Source: Planctomycetota bacterium (lineage in GTDB: Bacteria > Planctomycetota > Planctomycetia > Pirellulales > Thermoguttaceae). Taken from it: 32,202 nucleotides of DNA. The notes below the pieces were generated by a model, which did not search any database, was not told where the DNA came from, and worked only from the letters and a program-made list of their open reading frames with translations. A program made the position numbers and the translations under genes. Below, piece by piece: positions 16,218 through 24,065 of this stretch. Positions within the stretch are counted from its first letter, which is position 1. Each line of letters begins with the position of its first letter. The stretch is from the NCBI GenBank assembly GCA_030612765.1, contig JAUWNG010000026.1, positions 1-32,202 on the forward strand, written 5' to 3'.

Positions 16218-18365
16218 ATGTCCATCGACGCATATTCACTCTGCCCCGGCGGCACCGGAAAGAAAATCAAGTTCTGCTGCAACGATCTGCTTCCCGAGTT
16301 GCAGAAGATCGACCGAATGATCGAGGGCGAGCAGTACACGGCCTGCCTGCAATACATCGACCGGCTGATGGAAATGGAGCTGAACCGCGACCGGGCATGC
16401 CTGTTGGCGATGAAATGCACGGCGCTGCGGAACACGGATCGGCACGAAGACTTGGCAAACACGGTCGCCGACTTCCAGGCGAAACATCCCGACAATCAGA
16501 TCGCGCTGGCCGAATCGGCGCTTCTGTCGGTCCAGGGCGACGTTCGCGCGGCGTTCGCTTCGCTGCTACGGGCCATGCGCGTCGCCGGCGGCAAAATCGA
16601 ACTGCAAACCTATCAGGCGATGGGGATGGCGGCGGCGTTCTTGCATCACCGGGGCTTTCCGCTCCCCGCCCGCGCGCTCGTGTTGTTGATGTGCGAGATT
16701 TCCAGCAAGGACCATCGGGCACAAGAGATGCTGCTCGCTTTCAGTCAGGCCCAGGCCGTCCCCTTGCTGTTGCGCGACGATCAGCCGGCCTTTCCCGCCC
16801 CCGACGATGCGCCATGGAAGACTCGATTCCACGAGGCGCGGGAGCCGTACAGCCGCGGTGATTGGCTCACGGCGGTCGAGCGTTTCGAGGCCCTGGCGGC
16901 CGACGTACCCGATTCGCCGGTCGTGTGGCGCAATCTGGCGACATTCCGCGGCTGGCTGGCCGACAACCCCGGCTGCATCGAGGCGCTGCGCCGTTTTTCA
17001 GCGCTGCGGGCCGAAGAGGAAAACGGACTGGAAGACGCCGCGGAGGCCGAAGCCACCGCAATGTTCCTCACCGACGATCCGCTCGGCGACCAGAAGGAGA
17101 TGTTGAAAGCCGTTTGGACGGTCAAGGACGCCGAGCGGGCGCAGGAGGCGTTCCTCTCCTCGCCGCGGTGGCAGGCGATCCCCTTCGATCCGGCACAGTT
17201 CAGTTCCACCGACGCGCCTCCGCCGAAGGGCGCCTTCATGTTGCGAGACCGCCCCATGCCCGCGTCGGCCGAGGGCTTGAGCCTGGAGACCGTTCCGCGG
17301 CTGCTCGGCCATGCCCTTTTGTTCGGGCGACAGACCGACCGCGAGGCCCGATTGGAGGTGATGGGCGTGGCGGCCGACGAACTACCGGCCGTCGCCGCGA
17401 TGATCGCCGATACGGCCGGCGACGCCGTCGAGCCGGAACCGAAACGAGAAACCATCAACGAAGTGTCGGCCAGTCGAAGGATGCTGCGTGCCCCTTGGGA
17501 TCCGCCCAACGACGCCACGTCCGACCAACTCGACGCAATGATGGTTCAGTACGTCCGCGAGGCCGTTCTCGACCGGTGGCCGGACCTGAAGCTGGGCGTG
17601 CTCGACGGCCGCTCGCCGCGCCAGGCGGCCGACGATCCGGCCTGCCGCGCGCGGCTGCTGGGCGCAATCATGGTGCTCGAACATTGGGCGGAGCAAATGC
17701 CCGGCGAAATCGACTTCAACGAACTTCGCACACGGCTCGGCCTGCCGACGCTCGATCCGATCGATCCGCAAAAGCTGCCGGTGGAGAAAATATCGGCGGT
17801 GCGGCTCGCGCGAATAATAGTCGAACCGCTCTCCGACGACGACCTGTTGGAAGTATTTCATCACGCCCAGGAGTTTGCCGTTCGGCCGGCGTTGCGGAAG
17901 TTTGCCAGGGCGATAGTCGATCGGCCCAGCCTCGCCGAATCGAAAGACCGGGAAGATGCTTTCGTCACGATGGCCCAGACGGAAGAGGACTTCGATCGCG
18001 CGATCGAGTACGTCGATCGAGGGCGGCGTGCCGCCAAGGCGGCGGGCAAATCGGACGCCATGTGGGACTTGATGGAGCTTTCGCTCAACTTCGCCCGACG
18101 CAACGGCCGGGAAGCCGCCAGATTGATCGAACACATCCAGCGCAAACATGGTGAAGAGCCGGGCGTGGGCGAAGCGCTTACCCGAATTATGATCGACGTC
18201 GGCTTGTTGCGACCCGACGGCACTCCGGCGATAGATCCCGACGCGATGGAGCCGGCGATGGCCGCGGCCGAGTCGTCGCCGGAGTCAGAACCGGCCGAGC
18301 TTTGGACCCCCGACTCCGACCAGCCCGCCGGCGGCGGAAAGCTCTGGACCCCGGGGCAGGAATAG
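16218..18365 (+). CDS. Large SEC-C motif / helical-repeat protein
   Basis: A 715-aa soluble protein. The N-terminus has a degenerate SEC-C zinc motif, CPGGTGKKIKFCC (Cys9, Cys20, Cys21), in which the second Cys of the usual CPCGSG is Gly. Residues 25 to about 250 are TPR-like helical pairs (YTACLQYIDRLMEME, LVLLMCEISSKDHRAQEMLL, RNLATFRGWLADNPGCIEAL). A middle domain and a second helical region (about 560-660) follow, then an acidic tail with two LWTP repeats. The ATG at 16218 was preferred because upstream codons are a low-complexity repeat; no good ribosome site is visible. It may be translated from a floA transcript. Function unknown; a scaffold or protein-interaction role fits the architecture. 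Confidence 0.8.
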   Translation: MSIDAYSLCPGGTGKKIKFCCNDLLPELQKIDRMIEGEQYTACLQYIDRLMEMELNRDRACLLAMKCTALRNTDRHEDLANTVADFQAKHPDNQIALAESALLSVQGDVRAAFASLLRAMRVAGGKIELQTYQAMGMAAAFLHHRGFPLPARALVLLMCEISSKDHRAQEMLLAFSQAQAVPLLLRDDQPAFPAPDDAPWKTRFHEAREPYSRGDWLTAVERFEALAADVPDSPVVWRNLATFRGWLADNPGCIEALRRFSALRAEEENGLEDAAEAEATAMFLTDDPLGDQKEMLKAVWTVKDAERAQEAFLSSPRWQAIPFDPAQFSSTDAPPPKGAFMLRDRPMPASAEGLSLETVPRLLGHALLFGRQTDREARLEVMGVAADELPAVAAMIADTAGDAVEPEPKRETINEVSASRRMLRAPWDPPNDATSDQLDAMMVQYVREAVLDRWPDLKLGVLDGRSPRQAADDPACRARLLGAIMVLEHWAEQMPGEIDFNELRTRLGLPTLDPIDPQKLPVEKISAVRLARIIVEPLSDDDLLEVFHHAQEFAVRPALRKFARAIVDRPSLAESKDREDAFVTMAQTEEDFDRAIEYVDRGRRAAKAAGKSDAMWDLMELSLNFARRNGREAARLIEHIQRKHGEEPGVGEALTRIMIDVGLLRPDGTPAIDPDAMEPAMAAAESSPESEPAELWTPDSDQPAGGGKLWTPGQE

Positions 18366-18490
18366 CCGAGGGCATGTAAAGTCAGCCCAAATCAGGAGTT
18401 CCTGATCATTATCGTTTGATCCGTTCAATTTGACCGCAATTGCGAGCCCCGTTGGCCGAACCTATAATGTAGTATAAGTTTGGACTGGAT

Positions 18491-19258
18491 ATGGCCGCTT
18501 TGTGGCGGTACAATTTCAAAATGACTTTAGGTGTCCCTGAAATGGTGAACTGGCGGCAGTTTACGCTCGATTCCGTGCAGGCGGCGATGTTCACGCCCGA
18601 CCATTCGACATTCGTCGGCGGCCGGGTCGTGGCCACTATCCTGCGTCAATTCGGGGAGCAATTCAATGGGGAAATGCAGGTTCTCCCATCTGCGGCGAAT
18701 TTACCTTCTGAAATCCCTCGAGTTGTATTGCAGAACCGTGACAAGTCTAAAAGTATACAAGCTGGCCCGGGACGGTTCAAATTCATCTGGAATCGAACTG
18801 TATCTGATGACCAAGTGACGTTGGATAAAGTTCTCCCTCAGTGCATCGAGGTGTTGGAGTATTATGTGCGCGAGACTCGTACGCACGTTGGGCGACTCGG
18901 TCTTGTCGTGCAGCGGTCCTGTCCAGACGAAAGCCCGGCGCAGACTTTGATACGACGTTTTTGCACTCCGGAAAGTCAGCTTGAACCTTTTAACCGATCG
19001 GCAACCTTCGAGATTCACAACCATAAGGAATACTCACCAAGTTACGAAGGCATAGAATACAAGATTAACAGTTGGGTGCGGTGTCAATGTGGCATTATCG
19101 AGTCGGATAACCGCTCCGCTATCGTGGTGATACAGGACTTGAACACATTGGCTGCTGACGTGGAGCAGCATCGGTTCGATGTCGAAAAGATTAGATGTTT
19201 CTTTTCGATGGCGTCTATTGAGGCCGAAACAATTATTAAGAAGTACTTCCCAGAGTGA
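18491..19258 (+). CDS. Conserved hypothetical, first gene of a three-gene cassette (TIGR04255-like?)
   Basis: A 255-aa protein of unknown function. Recognisable blocks are LPSEIPRVVLQNRDKSKSIQ, GPGRFKFIWNR and, near the end, INSWVRCQCGI..AIVVIQDLNTLA, the pattern of the sporadically distributed TIGR04255-type proteins, but this link is only an impression. No signal peptide or membrane helix. ATG at 18491 was taken; internal ATGs at 18521 and 18542 are possible, since no strong ribosome site marks any of them. The region looks less GC-rich than its neighbours, suggesting transfer. The stop overlaps the next gene's GTG by 4 nt (GTGA). Confidence 0.7.
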   Translation: MAALWRYNFKMTLGVPEMVNWRQFTLDSVQAAMFTPDHSTFVGGRVVATILRQFGEQFNGEMQVLPSAANLPSEIPRVVLQNRDKSKSIQAGPGRFKFIWNRTVSDDQVTLDKVLPQCIEVLEYYVRETRTHVGRLGLVVQRSCPDESPAQTLIRRFCTPESQLEPFNRSATFEIHNHKEYSPSYEGIEYKINSWVRCQCGIIESDNRSAIVVIQDLNTLAADVEQHRFDVEKIRCFFSMASIEAETIIKKYFPE

Positions 19259-19779
19259 GAATAACCATGCCGGCAGTAATTTATGAACGCTCGGTGTACC
19301 AACCACACGAAGCAGAGCTTCAACTAGAATTGGCATGTGTGGTAAAGCCCCACGACGAAGACTCTTGCTCAACCCCGGAGCCGATTTCCCCCGAACGAAT
19401 GCAGATGGCGAACGCCGGAATCCTCTATCTTTCGCCAATCTTACAACAACTTTATGGGCTTCAAAAAGGGCCAGAGACTGACGATTACGGTCGCCTGCAA
19501 CCGACGAAACACGCCTTCGGAAAGGCGATTGATCTCTTGGTCAATGCAGCGATAGATGCCTACCCCCGCCAAATCCCATCGGGTTGTGTTTCGACCGATT
19601 CCGAGGGCGGCGTGCGAATCGAATGGGTGCGAGAAACGTCAAGCGTGCATCTGGTCGTTCCGGCGACAAACAGCAGCGAATCTTACGTGTATCACGAGGT
19701 CGACAACAACTACGCGACAGAAGATGCAACGTCGGAGAGCCTCTCCAATTGGCTAAAACTGATCGCCGATGGACCGTGA
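19255..19779 (+). CDS. Conserved hypothetical, second gene of the cassette
   Basis: A 174-aa soluble protein of unknown function. Visible features: a short helical centre (MQMANAGILYLSPILQQLYG), FGKAIDLLVNAAIDAYPRQI, then a beta-rich end, EGGVRIEWVRETSSVHLVVP, closing with ATSESLSNWLKLI. GTG at 19255 overlaps the upstream stop by 4 nt; ATG at 19267 is an alternative start that loses four residues. The overlap indicates translational coupling with the first gene. No catalytic motif was recognised. Confidence 0.72.
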   Translation: MRITMPAVIYERSVYQPHEAELQLELACVVKPHDEDSCSTPEPISPERMQMANAGILYLSPILQQLYGLQKGPETDDYGRLQPTKHAFGKAIDLLVNAAIDAYPRQIPSGCVSTDSEGGVRIEWVRETSSVHLVVPATNSSESYVYHEVDNNYATEDATSESLSNWLKLIADGP

Positions 19780-19801
19780 ATCTCGTCCCATATAGCACAA
19801 G

Positions 19802-20170
19802 ATGAATCCACTCCCTTGTTCGGCGATCGTGTTTCGGGCCATAGCGCGCAAGAATTGGATCAACAAGCAGTCGAATGGAGTCTTGCCGACTGCGTTCAAG
19901 CTTCGCCCGCAAGAACAGGGTCTTTCCGTTGACATTGCCTCGCCCCGTTCGTGTCATAATGCTCTAAACAAGTGCTTTGGGGTTGTTTCGCTTCATGTCG
20001 GGCAAGTGCGCGACGAAGAATTGGATGTCGTCGTGGACGAGGCGCCGCACGCAGATATCACCGGCCTGCCTCACGAGGCGGATAATAGGACCGAATCGGA
20101 ACGTCTCGCAAGCCAATTGGCGAAGCAGTCGCGCATCGTCCCTCCCGACCGATACCTGGACTCGGTGTAG
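19802..20170 (+). CDS. Conserved hypothetical, third gene of the cassette
   Basis: A 122-aa protein of unknown function, 22 bp after the second gene on the same strand. It reads like a genuine small domain: VFRAIARKNWINKQS, AFKLRPQEQGLSVDIASP, CFGVVSLHVGQVRDEELDVV and HADITGLPHEADNRTESERLAS followed by an acidic-to-basic helix. From memory, similar small proteins occur in cyanobacteria and planctomycetes beside comparable partners. No signal or membrane segment. The ATG at 19802 has only weak ribosome-site support. Confidence 0.68.
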   Translation: MNPLPCSAIVFRAIARKNWINKQSNGVLPTAFKLRPQEQGLSVDIASPRSCHNALNKCFGVVSLHVGQVRDEELDVVVDEAPHADITGLPHEADNRTESERLASQLAKQSRIVPPDRYLDSV

Positions 20171-20223
20171 ATCGAGTTTTGTTAAGCAATGAAGATTCCT
20201 GCTCCCTACTACCCTACTACCCT

Positions 20224-21030
20224 CTACCCGCTCTTCTTCCTCACGATCCAGTCGCCGAGGGTTGGCCAGAGGGAGGAGATGGCGAACAGGATTCGGGCGC
20301 GGTAGGGAATGACCAACTCCGGCTTTCGGCACTGGCACGCACGGAGGATGCCCGCGGCGAGTTTTTCCGGTGCAATGGTTTTCAGGCGGACGCCGGTGCC
20401 CGGCATCCGGGCATTCTCGGGGACGCCTTCGACGCCCTCCAGCGGATAGAGCCGCGGCGAATCGCGCCGGATCGGCCCCGGACAGACCAGCAGCACATGC
20501 AGACCCCGCGGGCCAAGCTCCAGCCGAAGTTGCTGCGAGTAGGCCGCCACGGCAAACTTGGTGGCCGGATAAGCGCCCACCCATCGGGCAGCGGATTTCG
20601 ACGCCAGCGAGCCGATGTTGACCACGTGGCCGCGATGTTCGAGCAGGTGTGGGACCGCCGCTCGGGTGCAGCGCACCAACGCAATCAGGTTCAACTCCAT
20701 CAAGTCGCGGAATTGCTCCGGCGTGGTGTCGAGTACTCCGCCGCGCATCGAGCGGCCGGCGTTGTTCACCAGCACGTCGAGCCGGCCGAAACGTTCCAAC
20801 GTTTGGCAAAACAGCCGGTCAACGTCTTCCTGCCGGGTGATGTCGGCCGTGATACCCAACACCTGACGGCCGTTGGCCTGCATTTCGGCGGCGGCTTGTT
20901 CGACCTGTGGTTTTTCCAAGCCGACCAGCGCAATCTTCGCCCCCTCGGCGGCGAACGTCTCGGCGATCACCCGCCCCAGGCCGCTTGAGCCGCCGGTGAC
21001 CAGAACCACTTTTTCCTGCCAAAAGCTCAT
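20224..21030 (-). CDS. Short-chain dehydrogenase/reductase (SDR)
   Basis: A 268-aa classical SDR. TGGSSGLG near residue 14 binds the cofactor, LVNNAG is at about 87, the catalytic Ser lies in NIGSLASKS, and YPATK supplies Tyr and Lys. PGPIRRDS follows, as in the family. The C-terminus (LVIPYRARILFAISSLWPTLGDWIVRKK) is hydrophobic-basic and resembles that of DHRS7-type SDRs, possibly membrane-associated. The ATG at 21030 (MSFWQEKVV) was chosen over one 30 nt upstream because the Rossmann strand begins right after it. It lies 61 bp downstream of a Gfo/Idh gene on the same strand. Substrate unknown. Confidence 0.9.
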   Translation of the reverse strand: MSFWQEKVVLVTGGSSGLGRVIAETFAAEGAKIALVGLEKPQVEQAAAEMQANGRQVLGITADITRQEDVDRLFCQTLERFGRLDVLVNNAGRSMRGGVLDTTPEQFRDLMELNLIALVRCTRAAVPHLLEHRGHVVNIGSLASKSAARWVGAYPATKFAVAAYSQQLRLELGPRGLHVLLVCPGPIRRDSPRLYPLEGVEGVPENARMPGTGVRLKTIAPEKLAAGILRACQCRKPELVIPYRARILFAISSLWPTLGDWIVRKKSG

Positions 21031-21091
21031 GCCGATAGGATAGCCCGGCAACAAATGCAAGGCTAGGGGGCAAAGGGGACGAACGTCGAAC

Positions 21092-22447
21092 TCATGCCTC
21101 GATTGCGTACGGCTTGCGCTGTTTGCGGCGGGTCAGTTGGTTGGCCTCGTCGTCGCCGACGAACTCATACTTCTTCTGGTCCCACGTGACCTTTCGATCC
21201 AACAGCATGGCGATGTTGGCCATGTGGCAGGCGTTGACCGCGTTGCAGTGGGTGAACACGTCGGAAATGGGCAGCGAGCGGTCCTTGAGGCAGTCGAAGA
21301 AATTGGCCGTGTGGCCGTGGAACGGCTTGCCGCGGTAGAGCTTGGCCACTTCCTCGTCGAGCCACTGCTTGTCGGCGGGGCTCTTCTTCAACTCCTCGAC
21401 GAACCGGCCGCGGATGCCGCCGCGGTTGACGGCCAAATGGCCCTTCTCACCCGCAATGTATATGTCTTCTTTGTCCGTGCTCTTGAGGTTGATCACATTG
21501 CCGTTGGGCAGGGTCATCGTGTAGTCGAACGACCGGGCCACGTTGTAGCTGTTGGGCAGGTCGCCGACGGGCTTTTTGCCCAGGAGGTAGTCGAGCGTCA
21601 ATTCGCGTCCGAGCGGGAACTCGCCCTTGCCCTCGACTTCGGCGGGGCCGGTGTCCTCGCCACCCAGCGCCCAGAGCGCGATGTCGCAATGGTGGGCCCC
21701 CCAATCCGTTATCTCGCCGCCGGAGTAATCAAACCACCAACGGAAGTCAAAAAGGAAGCGGTTGGCGCAGAAGGGAACCTTCGGGGCCTGGCCCAACCAG
21801 AAGTCCCAATCCAACTCCTTCGGTGGATCCTCGGTCGCAAACGGCCCTTTTGACGGGGCGTGGCCAGTCGATAGCTTTACCTTGAGCTTGGTCCCCAGCC
21901 GGCCGTCGCGGGCAATGGCCACCGCCTCCAGGAAGGCACCGCGGAACTCGCTCCGCTGTTGCGTGCCGACCTGGAACACCCGGCCCGTCTCTTTGGTCAC
22001 TTGGCAGATGAGCTTGCTTTCCTCGATCGTCAGCGTCAGCGGTTTCTCGCAGAAGATGTCCTTGCCGGCCTGCATCGCCTCGATGGCGATCTTGGTGTGC
22101 CAGTGGTCGGGCGTTCCGATGATCACGGCCTCCACGTCCTTGCGGTCGAGCACCTTTCGGTAGTCTTGATAGACCTTGCAATTGCCGCCCACTTTTTCGG
22201 CGAACTTATTGGCGTTGCCCAAGTAAACGTCGGCGCAAGCGACCATGTTGCCCAATCTTGCCGCCTGACGGCCGATCTCCGAGCCGCGGCCGCCCACGCC
22301 GATGGCCGCCACGGTGAACTTGTCGTTTTTCGACTCTTCGGCCTCGGCCGGGGCACCGGTGAAGATATAGGGCGTTGCCATGCCGGCCGCCGCCATGCCG
22401 GCGCCGGTTTTCAGAAAATCGCGACGTGTGTGTGTGCTTCGATTCAT
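21092..22447 (-). CDS. Gfo/Idh/MocA family oxidoreductase with Tat signal
   Basis: A 451-aa protein. Tat leader THTRRDFLKTGAGMAAAGMA; Rossmann motif GVGGRGSE; GTPDHWHTKIAIEAMQAGKD; intact FCEKPLTLT; and EITDWGAHHCDIALWALGG with the active-site His. The C-terminal domain runs to FVGDDEANQLTRR. The architecture is shared with the paralogues at 22.5 and 25.6 kb, though clearly diverged. ATG at 22447 with GAGGA upstream. It lies 51 bp downstream of the next Gfo/Idh gene and upstream of the SDR, so these three may form an operon for an exported-substrate oxidation pathway. Confidence 0.93.
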   Translation of the reverse strand: MNRSTHTRRDFLKTGAGMAAAGMATPYIFTGAPAEAEESKNDKFTVAAIGVGGRGSEIGRQAARLGNMVACADVYLGNANKFAEKVGGNCKVYQDYRKVLDRKDVEAVIIGTPDHWHTKIAIEAMQAGKDIFCEKPLTLTIEESKLICQVTKETGRVFQVGTQQRSEFRGAFLEAVAIARDGRLGTKLKVKLSTGHAPSKGPFATEDPPKELDWDFWLGQAPKVPFCANRFLFDFRWWFDYSGGEITDWGAHHCDIALWALGGEDTGPAEVEGKGEFPLGRELTLDYLLGKKPVGDLPNSYNVARSFDYTMTLPNGNVINLKSTDKEDIYIAGEKGHLAVNRGGIRGRFVEELKKSPADKQWLDEEVAKLYRGKPFHGHTANFFDCLKDRSLPISDVFTHCNAVNACHMANIAMLLDRKVTWDQKKYEFVGDDEANQLTRRKQRKPYAIEA

Positions 22448-22498
22448 GCTTGACTTCCTCGTGATTTCAGGTGGGGATGGGGTGTGGGGCTAAAGAGG

Positions 22499-23839
22499 TT
22501 ACACCCTTGGAATCTCGAATCCTTCGCGTGGTTTGCGAGCGAACAGCGCCGCGGCTTGATCGTCGCCGACGATTTTTTCGGCCCGCGGATCCCACTTGAT
22601 CATCCGGCCGAATCTCGCGGCAATCGCCGCGAGATGGCAGGTGTTCATTGCCTGGACGTGGCTGAACACGTCGGAGACGGGCAGCCCGCCCTCGCGGATG
22701 CAGCGGTAGAAGTTGGTCTTGGAACCCTCGTGCGGCTTGCCCTTGTAGAGACGGACAAGGTCCTCCGGGCCGAACTTGCCTTCGTCCCACTTCTCTTCGA
22801 TCGGCTTACCGGTGATTCTGTTGCGGTTGACGAACATCCGGCCTTTGGTCCCTTCAAAGAGGATGCCGTTTGTGCTGCGGCTGTCGACGGTCATCTCGAT
22901 TCCATTGGCGAACTTGCACTTCACGGCAAAGTCGTGGGACGTGTTGTAGCAGTCGTCCACGGTCGGATAGCCGTCCTTGAAAGGCACCGGATGCTTGGCG
23001 TCGGAGCCGTCGATCTCGATCGGTCCCATGCCTTCCTTGTCGTGCTCGATGGCCCAGGTGGCGATATCGACGTGATGGGCGCCCCAGTCGGTGAACTTGC
23101 CGCCGGAATACTCGTACCACCAGCGGAAGTCAAAGTGGCAACGCTTTTCGATGTAATCGACCTTGGGTACTGGGCCGAGCCAGAAGTCCCAGTCGAGCTC
23201 CTTCGGCGGCGCGACCTTGGGGAACGGTCCGCCCGTCGGGCTGCTGCCGATGCCGACGGTGATCTTCTTGATCTCGCCCAAAAGACCCTTCTGCACCATG
23301 TTGACGGCGCGGAGGAACAGGTCGGCGGTGCTACGCTGCTGCGTACCGACGCAAAATATCTTATCCTTGTACTTTTTGCAGGCGTTGCGGATCAGTTGGT
23401 TCTCTTCGAGTGTGAGCGTCAACGGCTTTTGGCAGAAGACGTGCTTGCCGGCTTGAAGGGCCTCGATGGCGATCTTCACGTGCCAATGGTCGGTCGTGAC
23501 AATGCTCACCACGTCGATGTCGTTGCGTTCGAGGACTTTGCGGTAGTCGCCGTAGGCGTCGGCTTTGCCCTTGCTGATTTTGGGGTCATTCTTAGCGCGG
23601 TCGGCGTGTCGCGAGTCGACGTCGCAGACGGCCACGATGTTGCCGAAATGGGCATGATTGCGGGCATCGCCGGTGCCCATGCCGCCCAGTCCGATGCAGC
23701 CGATCTTCAGCCGGTCGCCGGCCGAAGCATCGGCGAAGGCCCGCCGGCTCCAACCAAGGTACGGGACCGCGCTGCCCACGGCCACCATGCTGGTACTGAT
23801 CTTCAGAAAATCGCGACGTGTGGACTTGCTCCGGTTCAT
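22499..23839 (-). CDS. Gfo/Idh/MocA family oxidoreductase with Tat signal, QKP variant (intact duplicate)
   Basis: A 446-aa protein. Tat leader STRRDFLKISTSMVAVGSAV; Rossmann GLGGMGTG; TTDHWHVKIAIEALQAGKHV; FCQKPLTLTLEE, where Gln replaces the Glu of the usual Glu-Lys-Pro; and [20 protein letters not shown] with the active-site His. It is the functional member of a close duplicate pair; the other copy (25556-26896) has the same length, the same QKP variant and roughly 85 percent protein identity by eye. ATG at 23839 with GAAGGAG upstream. Divergent from pyk across 226 bp. Confidence 0.93.
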   Translation of the reverse strand: MNRSKSTRRDFLKISTSMVAVGSAVPYLGWSRRAFADASAGDRLKIGCIGLGGMGTGDARNHAHFGNIVAVCDVDSRHADRAKNDPKISKGKADAYGDYRKVLERNDIDVVSIVTTDHWHVKIAIEALQAGKHVFCQKPLTLTLEENQLIRNACKKYKDKIFCVGTQQRSTADLFLRAVNMVQKGLLGEIKKITVGIGSSPTGGPFPKVAPPKELDWDFWLGPVPKVDYIEKRCHFDFRWWYEYSGGKFTDWGAHHVDIATWAIEHDKEGMGPIEIDGSDAKHPVPFKDGYPTVDDCYNTSHDFAVKCKFANGIEMTVDSRSTNGILFEGTKGRMFVNRNRITGKPIEEKWDEGKFGPEDLVRLYKGKPHEGSKTNFYRCIREGGLPVSDVFSHVQAMNTCHLAAIAARFGRMIKWDPRAEKIVGDDQAAALFARKPREGFEIPRV

Positions 23840-24065
23840 GGCTGCTCCTTCGTGGTTTCTGGTGGGGTGCGAACGAGATGGAATAAATGGGGAGGAGCCG
23901 ACTTGAGGTCGGTCGGTCGGCCAGTACATCATTTTAGAATACCACTCCCCCAATCGGATTGCAATGCACAGGCAATGGACGGTGCCCCTGCCAAATTGCC
24001 GGGGAGCGAGGGGGGGTCGCACGCCGTCGCGAACCCGGCTAAACTCACCCTTAGGAGACTCCGCC

